From Endothia cerciana (lineage: Eukaryota > Ascomycota > Sordariomycetes > Diaporthales > Cryphonectriaceae): a stretch of 64,000 nucleotides of DNA. The stretch lies in contig JALRMH010000005.1 in NCBI GenBank assembly GCA_026119935.1, forward strand, positions 682,001 to 746,000, given 5' to 3'. Numbering within the stretch: the stretch's first letter is position 1; the number at the start of each line of letters is the position of its first letter. Positions 53,950-62,871 of this stretch are shown piece by piece. The notes under the pieces are model-generated. The model was not told the origin of the DNA, ran no database searches, and was given only the letters and a program-made list of their open reading frames with translations. Made by a program: the position numbers and the translations under genes.

Positions 53950-55380
53950 ATGGGATTCAAAGTTATCGTCGTAGGCGGCGGCCTGGCAGGCCTCGGGCTC
54001 GCCCACTGTTACACTAAAGCTGGAATCGACTACGTTGTTCTGGAACGGAACGAGGATATTTGCATCCCCGATGGAGCGTCCATGGCAATGTGGCCTCATA
54101 ACGCCCGTATTCTTGACCAATTGGGCCTATTGAAGGGTGCACAGGAATTGGACTGCCACATCAAGTTGAAGACCAATGTCAGAAAAGATGGCTCGGTCAT
54201 AGGGAAGAGTAACATGATGGAGACTATCGGTATCAGGTCAGTTTCACTGGATGAGCATATCTCGTTATGGAATGCTTACACACAGTGAAGGCTCGGGCAC
54301 GACTGGATGTGTTTCCACCGGCCAAAGTTCCTCAAATTTCTGTACGATCAATTGCCGGACCGCGAAACATATATTCTGGGTGGAAAGGCTTTGGAAAAAA
54401 TTGAGACGACCTCACAAGGAGTCCGCGTGACTTGCAAGGACGGAAGTGTTCACGCGGGTTCAATTGTCGTAGGCGCGGACGGTGTCAACAGTGCGGTCAG
54501 AAGACATCTCGCCAGTGAGCTGTCGGACCCGAAGCTTGCGAAACCATTCACAACATCATACAGAGGCTTGTTCGGTTGGTCAACATGGACCAAAGATATC
54601 GAGCCAGGGCACCTTTACGAGATGCACGGAGACAAAATGAGCGTCCAGGTGATACCAGGCGAGGACATGGTGATGTTTCTTGTGTATGACCGCTTGCCAG
54701 CAGAGACAAATGAGAGTGTACGGTTCTCAGATGAGGAAAAAGACAGGCTCGCGAGGGAGGTCGGCGACTTGTTTGTCACGGAGTCTGTTCAGTTCAAGGA
54801 CATATGGGGCCAGAGTCAATGGTCATTCTGCTCCGGACTCGAGGAGGGCACGGCTGAGAAATGGTACGGTGATCGCCTTGTGTTGGTTGGCGACACGGTG
54901 CACAAGATGACGCCAAACGTCGGTCTTGGCTTGAACAGTGGCTGGCAATCCGCGGCGGTCCTGACGAATGGACTTCGCCGTCTGTTACAGAAGGACCCGG
55001 AACCCAGCGCTGAGGCGCTGAACTCAGTATTCAAGGAGTACCAGGAAATAAGGAAAAAGGACGCATCAGACATGGTCGAGGTTTCTGGACTTTACACAAG
55101 AGTTGTGGCATGGAACAACCCAGTCTGGAAGTTTGTGGATCAGTACGTCACAAAATACATCGGAGGCGACAACAAATTACTCGACCTGCTTATGGTACCG
55201 ATGGTCAGGAAGGGAAATGCCTTGGATTTCCTGGACGAGAGCAACTTCAGAACCGGAACTACGACATGGCTCAAGGGGCAAATAGTCGCCCCGAAAGAAG
55301 CTGGCACCACGGACAAGACCCCGGAGACGAAAGCCTCGGGTGTTGCAGGGGCGGCGATGCCCCTGCCCACACAGGCATGA
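53950..55380 (+). CDS. PaxM-like FAD-dependent monooxygenase
   Basis: Two exons, 53950-54236 and 54291-55380. The 54-nt GT-AG intron is in phase 2. Only the acceptor TGAAG at 54290 gives the right frame, because the CACAG just before leads off-frame. The product is 458 aa. The dinucleotide-binding GGGLAG is at 9-14, the DG motif at about 157-160 (VVGADGVNSAVRRH), and the GD motif at about 296-297 (LVGDTVHKMTPNVGLG). The C-terminal block IGGDNKLLDLLMVPMVRKGNALDFL is characteristic of the PaxM-type branch. These enzymes epoxidise or hydroxylate terpenoid and meroterpenoid precursors in secondary metabolism. No prenyltransferase, cyclase or synthase lies within the visible flanks, so the gene seems isolated here. 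A Pro/Ala-rich tail follows the domain. Confidence 0.92.
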
Positions 55381-55855
55381 GTTGCCGCAGCTCGCATTAT
55401 TGAGAGCTCGCCGGAGAGGGCCTGATACACTCAGGGGGGATGTTTGTCCAGCGCCTTTCCATATATCCATGTAGTTCTGACGCACACATACCCATAATTC
55501 TGCTTCTGCAATCTCGGCCTGGATTTTGGATGATTTCTCAAATAGCCCTCAAGAAATGCTCCAAGCCTATGTCCACCTCGGACTCCTCGTCACGTAGGTG
55601 TAGAGCTTGTGTCATGCCATCATAGTGGCGGTTGCGGTTATATCATATGGGTGCCTCCAGATCCACCGCCGCCGCACCTTCTCCTGGAGGGTCGGCATCC
55701 ACGAAGACATTCCAGCGGATGTCGACGCCGAGGATATCACTGCCATCGGACCCCGTAGACCGCATACACAGTAACAGTATTATCTGTCGATGTCCAGCCC
55801 CCTCTGACTTCCGCCAAATGCTGCATGTTCCTTTCGAATGCTTTGACCAGCCTCA
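55381..55855. other. intergenic between convergent genes, with a coding-like minus-strand remnant
   Basis: About 475 bases between the PaxM-like stop and the BolA-like stop. The minus strand from about 55905 to 55643 holds a protein-like sequence in two frames that differ by one base; see the separate entry. Confidence 0.5.
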
Positions 55856-55905
55856 TCACGGCACCCTCGTCTTGAGCTGACATCCATGCCACCCCTTCAT
55901 TAGGT
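55643..55905 (-). pseudogene. possible gene remnant with a one-base frameshift
   Basis: On the minus strand, overlapping the end of the BolA-like gene in another frame, a stretch reads SAQDEGAVMRLVKAF, ERNMQHLAEVRGG and TSTDNTVTVYAVYG before stopping at 55737. One base out of frame, the sequence continues SDGSDILGVDIRW and NVFVDADPPGEG to a TGA at 55643. Both parts look like ordered, acidic-hydrophobic protein, which is unusual for intergenic DNA. No intron fits between them, so a single-base insertion or deletion is the simplest reading. I do not recognise the family. It may be the last exon of a decayed gene or a chance frame. Confidence 0.35.
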
Positions 55906-56371
55906 CTCCCAGCACCGCATTCACCATCCTCTGCTGCTTCAGCATGTTCGCGCCGCGGAACTTCTCCGAGCTAATCTCAATCCCGTACATCGACCCGCAC
56001 CCGCCTGATATATCCTGCACCACCAGCTCGACGGGACTGAATTCCTTCACCAGACGGTCCCAAACGACGGATTCTGCCTCGTCGAGGAAGTCTGGCTTCT
56101 CGGGGCTTGCAGGGGGCGGCGATTCTGACTCGGCGGTGGAGGCGGTTGGCCTGTGTAGGGCAGTTGAAGAGTGGAAGGTCGAGACTGCTGAGAACGGTAT
56201 CGAGGGGGTCGGCCTGGCTCCCAGAGAATGTCGCCAGGCCGCTGAGGCCGTTATGGACAGGGCTTGTCGTCGGCTGGCTGAGGAGCTTGACAGAGCTCTT
56301 CTGGCGGCGTGAGTGGGCGCGGCGATGGACCGGCTGGCCCGCAGAAGGCTTGCACAGCTCTGACAAAGCAT
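55856..56371 (-). CDS. mitochondrial BolA-like protein (BOLA3/Bol3 type)
   Basis: Single-exon gene of 171 aa. The N-terminal ~75 residues are rich in Arg, Ser and Ala with few acids, as in a mitochondrial presequence. An acidic stretch (DFLDEAESVVWDRLVKEF, about 95-112) leads into the BolA domain. That domain has VVQDISGGCGSMYGIEISS (about 118-136) with the conserved Cys of mitochondrial BOLA3, then FRGANMLKQQRMVNAVL and the C-terminal invariant His in GWHGCQLKTRVP. BOLA3 proteins work with glutaredoxin 5 and NFU1 to deliver [4Fe-4S] clusters to mitochondrial enzymes such as lipoyl synthase. The Cys and His ligands are both present, so a working protein is expected. The end of the frame overlaps a coding-like stretch in another frame. 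Confidence 0.93.
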   Translation of the reverse strand: MLCQSCASLLRASRSIAAPTHAARRALSSSSASRRQALSITASAAWRHSLGARPTPSIPFSAVSTFHSSTALHRPTASTAESESPPPASPEKPDFLDEAESVVWDRLVKEFSPVELVVQDISGGCGSMYGIEISSEKFRGANMLKQQRMVNAVLGDLMKGWHGCQLKTRVP

Positions 56372-56934
56372 GTTGAACGCTGCAGGAGTTCTCAGATGAC
56401 TCCTTGTCCGTGTTGAGAGCTTTCAGGAGCTAGAAACAGAAGTTGAAGACTGCTTAGCAATTCAACCGAGGTCAGTCGTCGTTCTGTCCATGTCACCCAA
56501 TTGGCCGAATTGTGTGGGTCTGTATTAGGTAAACAGTATCCTTTCTCCCTAGCGGCAGCAAGCATACAACCACAACAGATTTTCGAAAGAAGCATTGTGA
56601 ACTCGCAAGCATATCGACTCTTGAAACAATCACGTATTTAATTTATTATGCATGATGATAGTATCTGTATAATCGCTATCCCTCACTCCTGAATATCGAG
56701 GTGCTACTCATCACTCTTCACTCTTTTGGCAGCTACTTGGTCGCCATACTTTACAATCCCAGCAAGCCAGATAGTTGCCGTTCATCACTTTATAATTAAC
56801 TTCACTATCAAGTCAGACGCGGGCTCCTTAGCCACAGCATCTGAGTCCTCTTCTCATACGTGGCACGTCTCCATATGATGCCGTCTATATTCCCTGGAGG
56901 ATGTGCCCTGTCTTTCCTTCAGCCCTCATTGACA
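56372..56934. other. intergenic, no gene seen
   Basis: About 560 bases between the BolA-like start and the SET gene stop, both on minus. It must contain the BolA-like promoter. No other element was recognised. Confidence 0.5.
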
Positions 56935-58029
56935 TCACCCTCGCACAGTTTCTCCTGCATAAAACTCTCCCACCAAGGTCATCATATGCTTTTTAAAAAT
57001 AGCAGGCATCTGCTCGGCCTCGTAGAGAATCCATTGCTTATTCACTCCGTCCTCACCACGAACCATCTTCTGGGTCTCAAGGTTTCTCTTCGCGTATACG
57101 AGCGCATCAGGATAGTTCATGATGATGCAGCTGAACATGGCGGCGCTGCGGTAACTGCGAATAGAAATTTTGGTCAGTCACGGAGCTTCATGTATGGATT
57201 TTCATGTGTAGGAAGCTTCTTACGCCGAGTAAAGAGTCTCTCCTCCAAGGTCAGCGTCCTCCAAGAGGCTGAGAACGACCTCGGTCTTTATGATGGCCTC
57301 CTCCGCAGCCAATTGCCGCTCTGTGTCTGAGACGCCCTCGCCCTCGCACCTGTCGCCAAGCTCTTTCATTGACGCCATCAGCCTGCCAACTTGTACGTAG
57401 CGAGCATCCGTGACCTCCGTGTGGGCGCAATCCGGGCAGGTGCAGAAGAAGCCCCACGTCTTCGAGAGGTAAGCGTCCCTCTGCAGCTTCGTGTGGAAGA
57501 CCGCGTGGCCGAGGTAGTTGACCAAGACCTGCTCGCCAGCTCTGATGTCACGGGCAGCGTGGACTACCCCCTTCCTCAGCTTTGTGTTCCAGGAGAAATA
57601 GGCGTTGGGGACGCAGGAGTGGTTGATGCGACTGAACGTAGAGAAGAGGGCCGAGGCCGCCTTGCTTCCTTGGACCTTTTTGATCTGGATCTGGGTGAGG
57701 TTGGTCATGAGCTTGGCGAAGCGCTTCAGCGCCGTATTCAGCTCCTCGAAATCCTGATTGGGCTCTAGGGCGCCCTCGGATGCAGCGACCTTTATGACGT
57801 TTCCAGGTGCAGAGCCATTAAGGTACGCCGGGTTGTAGAAAAGCTCATCAATCTTGTTTCTCTTCTCCTCATCAATCAGGCGTGTGGTCTCTAGGAACTG
57901 TGTGAAAGGCTCTAGTGACTCCACAAGAAGGATGATAGGAGGTTCAGAAATGATTCGAGTGCCCTTGAGAATGTCGACAGTAGTGAAGACACCTTGTCCC
58001 ATGATTCCGGCAGAGCGTACCTCAATCAT
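56935..58029 (-). CDS. SET-domain protein (SMYD/SET5-like)
   Basis: Two exons, 58029-57224 and 57154-56935, with a 69-nt phase-2 GT-AG intron. The product is 341 aa. The SET domain starts at the N-terminus (AGIMGQGVFTTVDILKGT, family GxGxfA). After an inserted helical region comes RINHSCVPNAYFSW (134-147, the NHSC cofactor-site motif), then GEQVLVNYLG (165-174, with the catalytic Tyr) and a post-SET Cys cluster GFFCTCPDC (193-201) that binds Zn. A helical C-terminal part with TPR-like character follows, as in SMYD-type enzymes; no MYND finger is visible in the SET insert. It should transfer methyl groups from S-adenosylmethionine to Lys on histones or other proteins. The target is unknown. 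Confidence 0.93.
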
Positions 58030-59676
58030 GATGGATGTTTGATTGCAAAAAAAAAAAAGTTGGTGTTTGTTTTGCAGTGTACAGAAAAGCAGGAAAGGGG
58101 CACAAGAGGTGAGAGGAGCAGAACAAAAGCTTTGCCGCCCTAGCGGGACAGTTTTCTCTGGTTGATTAGTCGTTCGATATGTTGAGTTGCTGGGGGCTGA
58201 TGAGTGTTGTTTGGTGAGACTTACACGACGTAGTAAAGCTAAAGACTATATATTGCTGCAGTGACCCTATTGGAGACTATAGGCTGTTGATCAGTTTCTA
58301 CTCAAGTCTTATATGTCGCGGTTGAAACCTTGTTCGGGATTGTTCGCTGTTGATTAGTCATTCTTATAAAGTCACAAAACACACTATGTTGCAAATATCA
58401 AATTGTTGCAGTCGTCTTTGTACAGAAAAAGTTCTCATATGCTATTTGAGTTATTGCTGGTTGATTAATGAATTGTTAAAGTGAGAACCATGCACGTCTT
58501 GAGGTTGAAGACTATGCGTCGTAGAAGTGGCCGTATTAGAGTCTATGTCTTGCAGCCAAGACTTGATTCAAGAATACATATTGTTGATTAACTGAATTCA
58601 CGTGTCACACTGAAGAGTTTACTACACCTATGTGGCAGAAGTGTGTGGACAAAGGGACACAAGGAGCGCAGAAGCAGTCTCCTCAGCTCAGACCCTTAAT
58701 ATCTGCTTTTTTGGTACCCACTGAACCTTAATGTATCTAGTATGATTGGTTTCTTACTGGAGTACTAGGTGGGTAAATATGATATGTCTTGGTGTGGTCT
58801 TGGCAAGCTCTGATATGAGCTGGAGGGTCAAGAGACTTTTTAGAGCATATGCATTGTTGAATGAGTGTATGGTCATGGCGAAGCTGTTTGTGGTTCAGGG
58901 ACCTTGCCTGAGGTGATATATCATTAGGGGGCTGGTGAGTTTATGCTAACACGAGTTGATCAAGGCTACCTTAGAGGTATAGAACAACTTGTATGAGGTG
59001 GATATATGAAAGATGGGGGTTTGCCTGGTGCTACAACATGAATCTTTGCAAGCCTTCTGGGACCAGAGTGGTCTGAATAAATGAATATCATCTCCTTTAT
59101 GCCTGAGTGAACAGCTCAGACGAGAAGCGATCATCCTGGAGGCTAGTTGTTGTGGAACTAGTCTGTTGTTTTCGCAATTTGAATTTGTCGATGTTCTACT
59201 GTAGGTTGAAAGTATTACAACCATACAGTGTACGAAATTGCAGATTATACTCAAGACCAATGCACTTATTGTATGTGGCCAGCATACAACTGATGTGACA
59301 TGTAACGTGGCTTAGTATTTGAAGATCGAGATATCCTGGACAATACCTTCAGTAACGCAGACTAAGCTTTCACTAACGCTATGCAACGGAATAGCACCTA
59401 AAGACATTACCCAGGTGCTATGAAAGCAATATGCTACCACCCCTGTTGTTATATTCCGTGCTGACTTGCTGACCCAGGTCATGAACTGCAGTATCGCCTC
59501 TTGACCTATCTGCTAACTCAAGCTATATTAAGTCCACCCAGCCTTTGCTCGCACACAGATTCGATTGTTGCCATTTTGTCCCTTTTCCTCGGCAGTCTCA
59601 TGAGTCTGAACTACTCTCAGGATCCGCTCGAGCGAAACAGCTCTGTCCTGTCCCCGTCGAGGCCGGTATTTTCGGC
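58030..59676. other. 1.6-kb intergenic region with diverged repeats
   Basis: This lies between the start of the SET gene and the stop of the small Cys-rich gene. It contains an A12 run (58047-58058) just before the SET start and a block of degenerate repeats (58158-58960) described separately. No coding frame is convincing. Confidence 0.5.
58158..58960. repeat. diverged repeat block around GTTGATTA motif
   Basis: GTTGATTA-like words recur at 58161, 58285, 58349, 58460, 58583, 58856 (weaker) and 58954. Longer similarity links 58243-58283 (AAAGACTATATATTGCTGCAG, then CCCTATTGGAGACTAT) with 58505-58548 (GAAGACTATGCGTCG, then CCGTATTAGAGTCTAT), and both copies lie between GTTGATTA words. It looks like an old tandem duplication of a ~260-300-bp unit, now heavily diverged. 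Confidence 0.55.
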
Positions 59677-60023
59677 TTATGAAGACCTCTCCTTCTGGTC
59701 CTTTTTCTCACAGCGCCAGCACTTTCCACCCTGTGGCCACTTTTCTCTCTTGGGAGGCGGAAAATCTGACAATAGCCAGCATGGTCGTCCGGTGTTCGCG
59801 GCCTTGAGACAGCCCCTGTCGTCGAACGAGGGGGCCACGGGCGTTAATTTGTGCTAGAGACTCAGAAGTCAGTGCTAGGCTTTTGCAGCAGTATTGGGAG
59901 TTGTTGACAGAGATTTCGTGAAGAGGCTGCTACGTAGAGTCGCAGATAAACTGGCGTGGGGCTCTTCATTGTGTGGGGATTACTCACACCGCAGTCCAGT
60001 ATGAAGTCCACCCAGCGACACAT
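59677..60023 (-). CDS. 70-aa Cys-rich small protein, spliced
   Basis: Two exons, 60023-59988 and 59853-59677, joined in phase 0 across a 134-nt intron (GTGAGT...TCTAG). The product is 70 aa. It starts MCRWVDFILDCGH and ends with GGKCWRCEKK. The Cys are C2, C11, C27, C38, C57 and C60, with H13 next to the second; the CGH...CxxC arrangement suggests a small Zn-binding fold. Pro/Lys-rich PPPKREKWP precedes the last CxxC. Short fungal proteins starting MCxW/MCxxxxxxxxCGH are common in this group from general knowledge, but their function is not known. The frame is supported by exact phase match, good splice sites and the ordered Cys pattern. The longer unspliced upstream frame is not favoured. 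Confidence 0.7.
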
Positions 60024-61095
60024 CTTGGTGGTTGTCTTACGAGGCCATATTCGATGTGTGTAGGTTGGATGTGGCACTCGGTATTCGACGTAGCTTATGA
60101 AAAGGACCACTGCGACGGCCTTTTTTAGGGAATCCGGGAGGGAGAGGGGGGTCGAATCAAAGTGTTGAGTCGATACAAACCTTCAATCAGTGACTTTCAA
60201 ATTGCCAGCTTGGAGGTCCATTGTGAAGGAATTTGCAAAGTCGGATTTTATGGTTGCCTCCCAACCGTGACAAGGCCCCGGTGATGAAATGCCAGGAGTG
60301 AATGGACGTTACGGGCTTAGATCTTGAGTTCACTCATTATTATCACTGTGCGTCTTTTGCGAGGCATAGTCTCTAAGACAGGGTGATGTTTCCTAGCTTC
60401 TCGGACTCGTTGGGTCCTCTAGAGTATGGCCGTCTCTACCGCATTTTGACTGATAGGTCAAGAGGGCGGTCCACGGAACAAGGAACAAAGAAAAACCAGG
60501 AGGTGTTTCCAACAGAGTGATATCTATATTTGTACTACATCTCTCGGGTTGTGATGATCTCCGGATATGAGCAGGCAGACATACATATATGTTTTTTTTT
60601 GGAGGGGGCGGGACTGAGTTACCTGAGCAACCAACAAAGATATCACAGCCTCGTAGGCTACGAGCATGTGACCGTGTTCTCACGAAGTCCATTGCTTTTG
60701 CCTGATTCCTTGAATTTTTGCCCGTGACTGAGCGCAACGTGCTCTGTAGTTCTCACAGCAGCTTGCAGTCACTTTTCAAGATTCTTGGCGAATCACAGCA
60801 TTGTTCGGGACTCGGATCAGACAATAGAAATACAAACATAGCTGCTCCTGCAACCTCTGGGTGAGAGCCAGCCATGTTCCAGTCCTTCAATTACATTACT
60901 GCATGGGCATGCGGTCACCACAGACGAAATTCAGCTGCCTACGTGGACGCGTCAGCCCGCCCTCAAGTTGCATAGGAGGCACAGCAAGAGCTACAGATTG
61001 GGAAACTGATCGTCAGCTCAATCGGAATATAAAACAGCAGCCAATGTTCTAAACCACCGCGATCCACCACCACCATCCACCACCCAACAGCATCA
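60024..61095. other. shared promoter region of divergent genes
   Basis: About 1.1 kb between the starts of the minus-strand Cys-rich gene and the plus-strand aldo-keto reductase. It contains a T-run followed by GGAGGGGGCGGG near 60591-60611. No gene was recognised. Confidence 0.5.
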
Positions 61096-62350
61096 ATGTC
61101 TCAGCTAACTATGGAGTATCGATTCCTTGGCCGTACGGGCCTCAAAGTCTCTGTGATGGGACTAGGCAGCTGGTTGACTTACGGTGGAGATGTCGCTGAA
61201 GGTAAGGTATCTCAGCCGGAGGCCGGGAGTTAGATGAGCCCGTCACTGACGCTTTCGGTGGAAGAAACGACATTTCAATGCATGAAGGCCGCGTACGATG
61301 CCGGCATCAACTTCTTTGATACCGCTGAGGAGTATGGTGGTGGCAACGCAGAGGTCTTGCTCGGAAAGGCCATAAGGCATTTTGGATGGAAGCAGAACGA
61401 CCTGGTTATATCCACGAAGGTGATCTATTCATTCAACCTTGGCCTGGTGCCTTACTGGTTCTCTGACTTGGTATCATAGCTCTCACACGGCATAGCGAAC
61501 TCGAACAGACCCGAGAACCCACTGAACAATAACGGGCTATCCCGCAAGCACATCATCGAGGGAATGGCTTACTCGCTCGAGCGTCTGGGCCTGGCGTACG
61601 TCGACGTCGTGTATGCCCACCGGCCAGACCGGTGCACGCCGATGGATGAGATAGTACGCGCGTTCAATCATCTCCTTGATACGGGCAAGGCTTTCTACTG
61701 GGGAACGTCGGAATGGTCGGCCAGCGAGATCTCGGACGCGTGGAGAGTAGCTGACAGGCTCGGCCTCATCGGGCCCGCGGTCGAGCAGCCACAGTACAAC
61801 CTCCTCGAGCGGGAGAAGGTGGAGCGTGAGTTCCGGTGGCTGTATGCGGCGCATGGCATCTGTTTGACGACGTTTGCACCGTTGAAGATGGGCATCCTGA
61901 CAGGCAAGTACAATGATGTGGCAGAGCCGCCGGCTGGGAGCAGGTAAGTCTCTCAAGCTTTTCGAATTCCGGTACCATCTCAACTTGAGGGTGACAACAT
62001 GCGATACTAATCAACGCTTCCCCTGAAGGATGGCCGAGAGTAGCGGGATGGTGGCAAAGCATCTGTCCAAGACGTTTGGAGACGAGACGTGGAAGAGCCG
62101 GCTCGCTGTCGTTGCAGGCCTTAAGCCGATTGCTCAAGAGCTCGGCTGTACGTTAGCCCAGCTGTCCCTGGCCTGGATCTTGACGAACCCACAAGTATCT
62201 ACACTAATTTTTGGCGCATCTAGCCCTGGACAGATCCTGGAGAATCTGAAGGCGCTCGAGGCGAAGCCAAAGTTGACCGCAGAGGTCATGGAAAGGATCG
62301 AGGCGGTGGTGAAGAACAAGCCGAAAGTAGAGCCGCTGCGATTCGGATAA
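61096..62350 (+). CDS. aldo-keto reductase, K+-channel beta-subunit type
   Basis: Four exons: 61096-61201, 61265-61419, 61480-61943 and 62029-62350. The introns are 63, 60 and 85 nt, GT-AG, in phases 1, 0 and 2. The product is 348 aa. It begins with the AKR strand MEYRFLGRTGLKVSVMGLGSW. The catalytic tetrad is visible: Asp54 and Tyr59 in FFDTAEEYG, Lys87 in ISTK and His134 in YAHRPD. The NADPH-binding C-terminal part has IFGASSPGQILENLKAL. The segments ENPLNNNGLSRKHIIEGM and PQYNLLEREKVEREF match the Kv-beta branch (AKR6), whose members reduce aldehydes and ketones and in animals sit on K+ channels. In fungi a soluble reductase role is likely. The ATG at 61096 is used; an in-frame ATG five codons on is an alternative. 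Confidence 0.95.
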
Positions 62351-62871
62351 AGCCACAGGTCTTACGATAGAAGCGGTAGCATCCATAGACTGTGTAAGGT
62401 AGCCATCACGAACATGTGTCTCTGAGGTAAAGCTCTGAAGTAGAGATGGTGAAGTCACGAGTTGGTTGAGGTGCTCGACGGCAAGCTTGTTGTTTTCGTG
62501 CGGCTGCTTACTGAGGACCCCATTAATGGTGGGAGGAGGTCAGGGACAGGGTGCTACAGGTACCTACAGGGGCTCACCCTGCAAGTTCTTGGGGTATCGC
62601 CTGCCGGGATGGTGGGGTTAGTGCCTAAAGCCACACCAGTGATTCACTACGCAGAAGCAGTCACAAGGACCTCGTGCCAGCCTCGACGACATCCCTTGGG
62701 ACTCCCTCTGAGTCTTCTGCTCCTCAAGCAATACCAACACCTTCAGGACAACACTTGGCACAGCAATCATCAGACACATACAAAATCTCCAGACTCTCGC
62801 ATCAGCACTGACAAGTCTTGCACAACCCACCTAAAGCACACGAGAAACAACGCTGTCGATTCCGTCAACCA
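62351..62871. other. intergenic, no gene seen
   Basis: About 520 bases between two plus-strand genes: the terminator of the aldo-keto reductase and the promoter of the deaminase-fold gene. A frame upstream of 62872 is open back to a TTG but has no ATG. Confidence 0.5.

Noticed and set aside
58158..58960. CRISPR-like array
   Set aside because: The repeats are diverged and unevenly spaced, and the window is from a eukaryote.
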